Below are positions 7,009 through 13,979 of a stretch of DNA of 64,000 bases, piece after piece. Position numbers and translations under genes: made by a program. Where the stretch lies: assembly GCA_942493055.1 (NCBI GenBank), contig OW818680.1, forward strand, positions 2,356,001 through 2,420,000, given 5' to 3'. This DNA is from CAIZQW01 sp942493055. Its GTDB lineage: Bacteria > Verrucomicrobiota > Kiritimatiellia > RFP12 > UBA1067. Numbering within the stretch: position 1 is the first letter of the stretch; every line of letters starts with the position of its first letter. The notes under the pieces are model-generated. The model saw nothing but the letters and a program-made list of their open reading frames with translations. It made no database searches and was not told the origin of the DNA.

Positions 7009-8058
7009 ATGAAGCAAAATCAGCATCCCGTATCTGGACAGACAACATTCCAATGGCCATGGCTTAAGCATGCTTTTTGCATAGCACTCTGCATGGCTGC
7101 GCAGTCCCTGCTGGCCGAGGATCTCCGCCTCGGCATCATCGGGCTGGACACGTCACACGCCATCGCTTTTACGCAGGCGTTGAATGGCACCAACACGTTA
7201 GCGGCTCATAAAGGGTTTTGCATCTCGGCTATTTATCCGCCGGGGAGCAAGGATATCCCGTCCAGCACCAACCGGGTTGCCAAATATCTGGAGACTGTCA
7301 AGCCGTACAACGTAGAGATCGTCACGTCCATTGACAAGCTGCTCTTGCTGTGCGATGCCGTCCTGCTGGAGTCGAACGACGGTCGCGTCCATCTGGAGCA
7401 AGCACTTCCGGTCTTCAAATCTGGAAAGAAAGTCTTCATCGACAAACCCATTGCCGCATCGCTGACAGACTGCATTGTGTTGTTCAAACTCGCAGAGAAA
7501 TACAAGGTGCCCATGTTCTCCTCCTCCTCCTTGCGCTATCTGGACAAGATTCAGGAGATCCGCGCCGGGAAGCACGGGATTGTTTCTGGCGCGGATGCCT
7601 GGAGCCCCTGTACGCTCGAACCGACGCATCCGGATTTGATGTGGTATGGCATCCACGGTGTGGAGACGCTCTTTACTGCAATGGGCACCGGCTGCGACTC
7701 CGTCGTACGCGCCAGTACGTTAGGGACGGATGTCGTGGTGGGGACCTGGAAAGACGGCCGCATCGGCGTCTTCCGGGGCACCCGCGCCGTCTCGGCAGGC
7801 TATGGCTACACCGTCTACACAACGAAGGGGATGATGACCTCGGGCAAGTTCTCCGGCTATGACGCGCTGCTCACCGAGATTTTGGCGTTTTTCAAGACAG
7901 GCGTGGTGCCTGTCTCCCCCGAGGAGACCATCGAGATCTTTGCTTTCATGGAGGCGGCGGACGAAAGCAAGCGCCGCAACGGCACGCCAGTCAAACTCGC
8001 TGAAGTGCTTGCAAAAGCGCAGCAAGAGGCCGCCGTAAAACTGGAAAGCTTGAAATAA
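7009..8058 (+). CDS. Exported Gfo/Idh/MocA-family oxidoreductase
   Basis: A 349-residue protein. Start at ATG 7009 is chosen because GGTGAGG is well placed; an in-frame GTG at 6994 would lie inside that site. A hydrophobic signal-like segment (residues ~20-36, HAFCIALCMAAQSLLA) precedes the Rossmann strand LRLGIIGLDTSH. The family's 'EKP'-type motif appears as FIDKPIAAS after the cofactor domain; the C-terminal half is the alpha/beta substrate domain. The family catalyses NAD(P)-dependent sugar oxidation/reduction, but exported members of PVC bacteria lack a proven reaction. First gene of a plus-strand operon (21-base gap to the next), so a role in sugar or amino-sugar conversion is inferred. 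Confidence 0.8.
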   Translation: MKQNQHPVSGQTTFQWPWLKHAFCIALCMAAQSLLAEDLRLGIIGLDTSHAIAFTQALNGTNTLAAHKGFCISAIYPPGSKDIPSSTNRVAKYLETVKPYNVEIVTSIDKLLLLCDAVLLESNDGRVHLEQALPVFKSGKKVFIDKPIAASLTDCIVLFKLAEKYKVPMFSSSSLRYLDKIQEIRAGKHGIVSGADAWSPCTLEPTHPDLMWYGIHGVETLFTAMGTGCDSVVRASTLGTDVVVGTWKDGRIGVFRGTRAVSAGYGYTVYTTKGMMTSGKFSGYDALLTEILAFFKTGVVPVSPEETIEIFAFMEAADESKRRNGTPVKLAEVLAKAQQEAAVKLESLK

Positions 8059-8079
8059 AATCTGCAAGGAGGGTTCAGC

Positions 8080-9411
8080 ATGAACAGAAGATCATTTATT
8101 CAACACTCGGCAGCGGCCGGGTTCACCATTCTCTCGGCGAACACACTGTTTGGTCAGGCGACCCCGTCGAAGACGGTTCGAATCGCCGTCATGGGCTGTC
8201 ACGCGGCGGGACGCGGCTGGGCGATCATGAGCGCACTCATGAAGATACCGGGCGTGGAGATTGCAACGGTCTGCGACGTGGATTCACGGGCGCGCGATGA
8301 GGCGGCGGCACAGGTTCTGAAGATACAAGGGAAGCTGCCACAGAAAGAGGCCGATATCCGCAAGGTCCTTGAAGACAAGACGATTGATGGCGTGGTCTCT
8401 GCGACACCTGACCACTGGCATGCGCCATCGGCACTGATGACCATGAAGGCCGGCAAGGCTATTTACGTGGAGAAACCTGTCTCGCATAATCCGCACGAGG
8501 GCGAGATCCTGGTCGAGGCCTCAAAGATCTATAAAGTGCCCTTCCAGATGGGCAACCAGCGCCGCTCGTCCACGGTGTATCAAGCCGCACTCGCTGAAAT
8601 CCATAATGGCATCATCGGCGATGCGCACTATGCGCGTTGCTGGTATACAACCCAACGTCAACCGATCGGCACAGGCAAAAAATCAGCACCGCCTGAATGG
8701 CTGGACTGGAATTTGTGGCAGGGCGTGGCACCGCGCAGGGAGTTCAAAGATAACCTCGTCCACTATAAGTGGCATTGGTCCCGGCACTACGGTACAGGGG
8801 AGTGCGGCAACAATGCGCCCCATCACATCGATATCGCCCGTCTGGCCTTGGGCGTGTTATTCCCGCGCCGTGTCACCTCCGGCGGCGGAAGGCTTTTCTA
8901 TGAGGGCGACGACTGGGAGTGGTTTGATACGCAGACGGCTTCGATTGAGTTTGAAAACAGAAAGTTTATCTCCTGGGAGGGGTTCACCTCTGTCAAGGGA
9001 AGGCCTTATGAAGGAGTCGGCACGGGCGCGATGGTCTATGGCTTGAAAGGGTCTGTCCTCTTTGCCCCCAACGACACCTGTGTGCTTTTTGACGCAGCAG
9101 GGAAAGAGTTGCGGAAGTGGGGAGGCCAGGCTGTCACGGGTGATGCATCGTCCAACCGCACCAATCCGACGAATGATCTGGATGTCGCGCATGCCAGCAA
9201 CTGGATTGCGTGCATCCGCGCCAACAGCACGGCCACAGCCTCGCCTGCGCTGGAGGCCCATGCGAGCACCTTGATCACCCATCTGGCCAACATTGCGCTG
9301 ACCACCGGGGAGACTGTCTGGCTCGACCCCAAGACCGGCAAGCTAGCTGGCAAGGTCGGCCAGGAGCTCTGGTCGCGCGAATACGAAAAGGGCTGGGAGA
9401 TGAAACTGTAA
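8080..9411 (+). CDS. Tat-exported Gfo/Idh/MocA-family oxidoreductase
   Basis: A 443-residue protein with a twin-arginine leader (N-R-R-S-F-I followed by AAAGFTIL and cleavage near LFGQA). The cofactor domain begins VRIAVMGCHAAGRGW, with VCDVDSRA at the second strand and the family motif V-E-K-P-V at residues 130-134. The larger C-terminal domain contains GNQRRSS, WLDWNLWQG and NAPHHIDIARLALG, typical of the planctomycete/verrucomicrobial exported subgroup related to GH109-like proteins. Tat export implies folding with NAD(P) before secretion. AAGGAGG sits upstream of the start. Probably acts on a glycan-derived sugar together with the preceding paralogous family member. Confidence 0.87.
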   Translation: MNRRSFIQHSAAAGFTILSANTLFGQATPSKTVRIAVMGCHAAGRGWAIMSALMKIPGVEIATVCDVDSRARDEAAAQVLKIQGKLPQKEADIRKVLEDKTIDGVVSATPDHWHAPSALMTMKAGKAIYVEKPVSHNPHEGEILVEASKIYKVPFQMGNQRRSSTVYQAALAEIHNGIIGDAHYARCWYTTQRQPIGTGKKSAPPEWLDWNLWQGVAPRREFKDNLVHYKWHWSRHYGTGECGNNAPHHIDIARLALGVLFPRRVTSGGGRLFYEGDDWEWFDTQTASIEFENRKFISWEGFTSVKGRPYEGVGTGAMVYGLKGSVLFAPNDTCVLFDAAGKELRKWGGQAVTGDASSNRTNPTNDLDVAHASNWIACIRANSTATASPALEAHASTLITHLANIALTTGETVWLDPKTGKLAGKVGQELWSREYEKGWEMKL

Positions 9412-9427
9412 TCGCACACGGAATAAT

Positions 9428-10168
9428 ATGAATATTACTATTGCAACAAATAAGAATACATTGGGGAAGCGCTCGGCTGAAGGGGCTGCAGCCACCATCA
9501 TCCAAGCCATTGAAAAAAAGGGGAAGGCCTCGATCATCGTCGCGACCGGCGCAAGCCAATTCGAGTTTCTCCAACACCTCACGGCGGACACGCGCATTGA
9601 CTGGTCCAAGGTCACGGTGTTCCATCTGGATGAATACGTGGGGCTGCCCGTGACGCATATCGCCAGCTTCCGCAGATATCTGCGCGAGCGACTGGTGCAG
9701 CAGCTCCCCTGCCCGCTTGCCGCCTTCCATGAGGTGGATGCCTCAAGCGATCCGCATCAGGAGTGCGAGCGACTCGGAGCCCTCATCTCGAAAGAGGTGA
9801 TTGATCTCTGCTGCATGGGCATCGGCGAGAACGGTCATATTGCGTTCAATGATCCCCCGGCGGATTTCGTGACGGACAAGCCCTATCTGGTCGTCGACCT
9901 GGATCTGGGTTGCCGCCAGCAGCAGGTGAACGAGGGGTGGTTCCCGACGCTCGCAGATGTGCCGAAGCAGGCGATCAGCATGTCAGTCCAGCAGATCCTG
10001 AAGAGCAAGGTGCTGGTCAACAGCGTTCCCGGGGAGCGCAAAGCAGTTGCCGTTAAGAGTGCGCTCGAAGGGGAGATCACGCCGCTCTGCCCTGCCTCCA
10101 TTTTGCGGACGCACCCGGATTGCCATCTCAACCTTGACACGGATTCAGCACGCCTCCTTAAACCATGA
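9428..10168 (+). CDS. nagB: Glucosamine-6-phosphate deaminase
   Basis: A 246-residue cytoplasmic enzyme of the usual length. It carries the nucleotide/phosphate-binding pattern and both signature motifs: F-H-L-D-E-Y at residues 65-70 (catalytic Asp68) and G-I-G-E-N-G-H-I-A-F-N-D at 131-142 (His137). It converts glucosamine-6-phosphate to fructose-6-phosphate and ammonia, feeding glycolysis. It stands 16 bases after the Tat-exported oxidoreductase and its stop overlaps the transporter start by four bases (ATGA), indicating translational coupling. nagA lies three genes on, so this is an amino-sugar catabolic operon. Members with the deaminase fold can also be 6-phosphogluconolactonase-like, but the motifs fit NagB. 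Confidence 0.93.
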   Translation: MNITIATNKNTLGKRSAEGAAATIIQAIEKKGKASIIVATGASQFEFLQHLTADTRIDWSKVTVFHLDEYVGLPVTHIASFRRYLRERLVQQLPCPLAAFHEVDASSDPHQECERLGALISKEVIDLCCMGIGENGHIAFNDPPADFVTDKPYLVVDLDLGCRQQQVNEGWFPTLADVPKQAISMSVQQILKSKVLVNSVPGERKAVAVKSALEGEITPLCPASILRTHPDCHLNLDTDSARLLKP

Positions 10169-11868
10169 CAAATACAGGCATAGCAACAGCGGACTACCTG
10201 ATCATCTGCGGCTTCTTTGCAGTCATGCTCGGCATCGGCTACCATTTCGGGAAGCGGGTGAAGAGCATGTCGCAGTTCTTTGGCGGCGGCAAGCAGGTGC
10301 CCTGGTGGCTGGGAGGCGTCTCCTTCTTCATGGTCAGCTTCAGTGCCTTGGCGTTTGTCATGCACTCCGAGCTGGTCTACAAGTATGGAATCATCTCGCT
10401 TGTGCTGGGGTGGCTCCCCGTTCCCGCTGCAATCTTCAGCGCGATCCTGTTTGCCCGGCGGTGGCGCCGCGTGGCGCAGACGAGTCCGCTGGAATATATC
10501 GAGGCGCGTTATGGCACGGGCATGCGCCAGGGGCTGCTGTGGCTTGGACTGCCCACCCGCCTGCTGGACGACGCGATCAAGCTCTTTGCCATCGGGACGC
10601 TCGTCTCCGTCGGGCTCGGGTTCCCCTTTGAAAAGAGCATCATCGCCTGCTCACTTATCATTCTGGGCTACACCTTCATGGGCGGTCTGATGGCTGCCCT
10701 CGTGGCGGACTTTGTCCAGCTCGCCGTCATCGTGGCGGCTGTGGCCATTATGCCCTCTCTGGCCTTCAAGCATGCAGGCGGCGTGAGTGCGGTCCTGGAG
10801 AAGCTGCCTGAGAATTTCTGGAGTATCGCTCGAGGAGATGTCGGATATCCCGCCTCTTATCTGCTCTGTTATTTTCTGCTCCTGTTTTTGAATTACTCAA
10901 CCTCCTGGGCGCTGGTACAGCGTTACTACTCGACCAAGGACGACAAGAGTGCGGTAAAGGTCGGACTGCTCGTCGCGGGGCTCTACGTTGTCGGGGTGCC
11001 GCTCTTCTATGCGCCTGCCTTCGCGGCGGTCGCGTTTCTGCCGGAGCTTGCGAGTACCAAGGATGTCTATCCGATGATCTGCAAGACGGTCCTTCCTGTC
11101 GGCATGCTCGGCATGGTCATTGCCGCGATGTTCTCGGCCACCATGTCCACGCTTGCGGGTGACTGCAACGCGGTGTCCTCTGTGCTGACCAATGACTTTT
11201 ACAAGCGTTTCATCAACACGGGCAGTTCCGACAAACACTTGCTGATCGTCGGACGCATCAACACCGTCATCGTCGGGCTCATCATCTTAGGGATCACGCT
11301 GGTGATGCGCTCGCTTCAGGAGTCCAAGGACCTCTTCGACACCATGGCCAAAGTCTTTGGTGTCTTCCTTCCGCCTGTTGCAATCCCGATGCTGCTGGGG
11401 ATGCTGACGCCGAAAGTCTCTTCATCAGGAGGCAAATACGCGCTTTTTGGAGGCATTGTTTCGGGTCTCGCTCTCTTTATCATCGGCGCAACGCATCCGT
11501 GGTTCAGGACCGCGCAGGCGTTAACGTTCCTGACCTCTGGCATGACCTTGCTCGGGTTGATTCTTGGCTCGCTTTTACAGCCTGACACCGGCGAGCGGAA
11601 GCAACGGGTTGAAACATTTTTTGAACGCTTTGCAAAACCTGCGGAGCTCGCTGGATCCGATACGGCGACTCAAGATTCGGGCATTGCCTCCTTCCTGCCG
11701 GTCATCGCGGGCGGGATCGCGAGCATGGGTTTCATTCTGATCCTCGCTGTGCTGGCAACCGTCGGGTTTGTCAAGGGCTCCATGAGTGTCTATGTGGGCA
11801 CGACGCTGATCCTTGTGGCCTTCGGGCTCTGGGCTACTTCTAAATGGCAACGGAAGGAGTCTGCATGA
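10165..11868 (+). CDS. Sodium:solute symporter (SSS family)
   Basis: A 567-residue polytopic membrane protein with about 14 hydrophobic segments, beginning at TADYLIICGFFAVMLGIGYHFG. Family features include a glycine-rich first helix region (FFGGGKQVPWWLGGVSFF), the P-x-E-Y-x-E-x-R-Y sequence in the TM2-3 region (SPLEYIEARYG) and the conserved AAMFSATMSTLAGDCNAVS region that lines the Na+/substrate path. It presumably imports a sugar or N-acetylated sugar by sodium symport. Its start overlaps nagB and its stop overlaps the regulator start (both ATGA), so all three are translationally coupled. The substrate is inferred from the nag genes only. Confidence 0.9.
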   Translation: MTNTGIATADYLIICGFFAVMLGIGYHFGKRVKSMSQFFGGGKQVPWWLGGVSFFMVSFSALAFVMHSELVYKYGIISLVLGWLPVPAAIFSAILFARRWRRVAQTSPLEYIEARYGTGMRQGLLWLGLPTRLLDDAIKLFAIGTLVSVGLGFPFEKSIIACSLIILGYTFMGGLMAALVADFVQLAVIVAAVAIMPSLAFKHAGGVSAVLEKLPENFWSIARGDVGYPASYLLCYFLLLFLNYSTSWALVQRYYSTKDDKSAVKVGLLVAGLYVVGVPLFYAPAFAAVAFLPELASTKDVYPMICKTVLPVGMLGMVIAAMFSATMSTLAGDCNAVSSVLTNDFYKRFINTGSSDKHLLIVGRINTVIVGLIILGITLVMRSLQESKDLFDTMAKVFGVFLPPVAIPMLLGMLTPKVSSSGGKYALFGGIVSGLALFIIGATHPWFRTAQALTFLTSGMTLLGLILGSLLQPDTGERKQRVETFFERFAKPAELAGSDTATQDSGIASFLPVIAGGIASMGFILILAVLATVGFVKGSMSVYVGTTLILVAFGLWATSKWQRKESA

Positions 11869-13028
11869 AACTGAAAAATGTTTTAATCGAAACAGGGCTG
11901 CACGACTCACGGCAGAAGCTGGGCATCTGCCGTTATGCCAAAGAACAGAACTGGCACTTGACCTTTGACGAGCGCCTTTCGCTCCCGCGCGGCTGGAAGG
12001 GGGATGGTGTCCTGACGATCCTTCACGACCGGCAAGATCTCATCGACTACGTGAAGCATCTCCGTATCCCGGTTGTGGATATGGGGCTCTACCATCCAGA
12101 GATCAACGTTTCTCGGGTGATCGGCGACCATCAGGCGATCGGGCGTGTGGCCGCCGAGCATTTCATTCACTCCTTTTTCCGGCAGGCGGCGTGGTTCTCC
12201 AGCGACTGGACACCTGTCCATGCGCTTCGCTTTAAAGGGTTCCAGGATGCATGGACAAAGCCATCCGCCCTGTCCCATTCCCGCGCTCCGATTCATCGCT
12301 GGGTCTGGTGTGAGCAGACCTCCAATAAAACGTTTGATGACTGGACGCTCTTTACGCGCTGGATCGGCAAACACCTGCGAGACGCGCCAAAGCCCATCGC
12401 GGTCCTCACTTTTGACGATTACGATGCCATGCGAATACACGATGCCTGCATCAGCAACGACCTCGCCATTCCTGAAGAGGTCGCTATTCTGGGCGTGGAC
12501 GACAACGAAATGATCTGCGATCACCAAGTCGTGCCGCTGGCCAGCGTGAAACACGATCTCGAAGAGGTGGGATATCGTGCAGCGGAATTGCTGGGAACAC
12601 TCATGGCAGGGAGACCGAAGCGTAAAACACCCCTCCTCATCCCGCCCAAAGGCATCGCGCTTCGTCGAAGCGCAGAGACCGTCGCTGTGGAAAACCCAAT
12701 GGTCCGGAACGCGCTGATTTACATCAAGGAGAACATACACCGCAGTTTCGGTGCTGAACAACTCGCCCAGCACCTGAAGATCCCGCGCAGCACATTGGAT
12801 TTGGCCTTTACAAAGACCATCGGCCATTCGATCGGAACCGAAATCCTGCGGCAGCGTCTGGCACAAGTCAAGTTGCTCTTGCTCAACACCCTTTTAAAAA
12901 TTCAAGAGATCGCTGCGCAAACTGGCTTTTGTAATGCATCCTATCTCAACAATCTCTTCCGCAAGGCTTACAAGCAAACGCCGCTTCGATACCGGCGGCA
13001 GCACAAAGGAGCGCCAGATGATCTGTGA
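11865..13028 (+). CDS. XylR-type hybrid regulator: LacI-like sensor plus AraC HTH
   Basis: A 387-residue protein. Start at 11865 is fixed by AAGGAG six bases upstream and the ATGA overlap with the symporter. Residues ~1-270 form a periplasmic-binding-like sensor (GDHQAIGRVAAEHFI, VAILGVDDNEMICDHQV, VASVKHDLEEVGYRAAELL) as in XylR/LacI. The last ~110 residues are a double helix-turn-helix AraC domain (FGAEQLAQHLKIPRSTLDLAF, then IQEIAAQTGFCNASYLNNLFRKAYKQTPLRYR). This architecture senses a sugar directly and activates or represses the catabolic genes. Being inside the operon it is probably autoregulatory; the palindrome at 6970-6990 is a candidate target. Confidence 0.88.
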   Translation: MKLKNVLIETGLHDSRQKLGICRYAKEQNWHLTFDERLSLPRGWKGDGVLTILHDRQDLIDYVKHLRIPVVDMGLYHPEINVSRVIGDHQAIGRVAAEHFIHSFFRQAAWFSSDWTPVHALRFKGFQDAWTKPSALSHSRAPIHRWVWCEQTSNKTFDDWTLFTRWIGKHLRDAPKPIAVLTFDDYDAMRIHDACISNDLAIPEEVAILGVDDNEMICDHQVVPLASVKHDLEEVGYRAAELLGTLMAGRPKRKTPLLIPPKGIALRRSAETVAVENPMVRNALIYIKENIHRSFGAEQLAQHLKIPRSTLDLAFTKTIGHSIGTEILRQRLAQVKLLLLNTLLKIQEIAAQTGFCNASYLNNLFRKAYKQTPLRYRRQHKGAPDDL

Positions 13029-13926
13029 TCTTCAAGTCAATGGATTCATCGGAGTCGATTTCAGCAGTCCCGCGCTGACAGCACCCTCCTTCCGCGAGGC
13101 GTGCCACGCACTGCTTCAGCGCGGCACGACCGTCTTCCTCCCCACAGTCATCACCGCACCCGAGTCGCTTTATGAACGCAACCTGGCCTTGATGAGCGCT
13201 GTGCTGGAGCAGGATGACGAGCTCGCCCGCCATATCCCCGGGTTCCATCTCGAAGGCCCCTTCATCTCCTCCGAACCCGGGGCCGTCGGCGCACATGATC
13301 CTGCTGCAGTCTGCGCACCGGACAGCGCCCTGTTTGACCGCTTGCTGACCTATTCGGGCGGACGCATCAAACTGCTGACTGTCGCAGCGGACGTACCCGG
13401 TGCTGACAGGCTCGCACGCTATGCCATCGGAAAAGGTGTCGCGATCTCCTGCGGACACCACCTTGCAACAGCCGCGGACTTGAGCCGGATGGCGGAGGCT
13501 GGCGCAAGCGCGCTGACGCACTTCGGGAATGGCGTGCCCAATCTTCTGCACCGGCATAACAATCCGATCCTGGCCGGACTCGGCGAGACGCGGCTCAAGC
13601 TCATGTTCATTCCGGACGGACATCACCTGCCCGCTGATTTTCTTCGCATGCTCGCCAGCCTCATCCCCGCAACCCGCCTGATCGCGACTTCCGACGCCTC
13701 GCCCGCAGCTGGACTGCCACCCGGGCGCTACAATGTATTGGGCAACGATGTTGTGCTGGAACCCGACGGCCGTCTGCACAATCCAAAAAAACAATGCCTT
13801 GTCGGCTCCTCCGCGACCCTCTCGGAATGTGTCGAGGTGTTACGGAGCTTGCACTGTTTCACAGAGGAGCAGCTTGAAACCATCTCCTGGGAAAACCCCA
13901 TGAACCTCATCGGACTATTTTCATAA
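13018..13926 (+). CDS. nagA: N-acetylglucosamine-6-phosphate deacetylase
   Basis: A 302-residue amidohydrolase-fold enzyme. AAGGAG seven bases upstream sets the start at 13018, overlapping the regulator by 11 bases. NagA signatures: D-L-Q-V-N-G at the first barrel strand, the metal ligand Glu79 in FHLEGPF, H147 in SCGHHLA, H168 in THFGNGVPNL, the substrate motif PDGHHLP (200-206) and catalytic Asp226 in ATSDASP. It removes acetate from GlcNAc-6-phosphate to give the NagB substrate. It is somewhat shorter than typical NagA (about 380), mostly from a reduced N-terminal beta-sandwich. No GlcNAc kinase is seen in the window, so phosphorylation must be done elsewhere or by another route. Confidence 0.92.
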   Translation: MICDLQVNGFIGVDFSSPALTAPSFREACHALLQRGTTVFLPTVITAPESLYERNLALMSAVLEQDDELARHIPGFHLEGPFISSEPGAVGAHDPAAVCAPDSALFDRLLTYSGGRIKLLTVAADVPGADRLARYAIGKGVAISCGHHLATAADLSRMAEAGASALTHFGNGVPNLLHRHNNPILAGLGETRLKLMFIPDGHHLPADFLRMLASLIPATRLIATSDASPAAGLPPGRYNVLGNDVVLEPDGRLHNPKKQCLVGSSATLSECVEVLRSLHCFTEEQLETISWENPMNLIGLFS

Positions 13927-13935
13927 ACAACTTTT

Positions 13936-13959
13936 TTTAGTGGACGGTATGCCACTAAA
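13936..13959. promoter_or_regulatory. Perfect 8-bp hairpin after nagA
   Basis: TTTAGTGG (13936-13943) and CCACTAAA (13952-13959) pair around an 8-base loop. A T-run precedes rather than follows the stem, so termination of the nag operon is only possible, not clear. It lies 10 bases after the nagA stop and 20 bases before the next start, so it could also be an operator. Confidence 0.45.
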
Positions 13960-13979
13960 GTAAAAAAGGAGAAGAAAAC

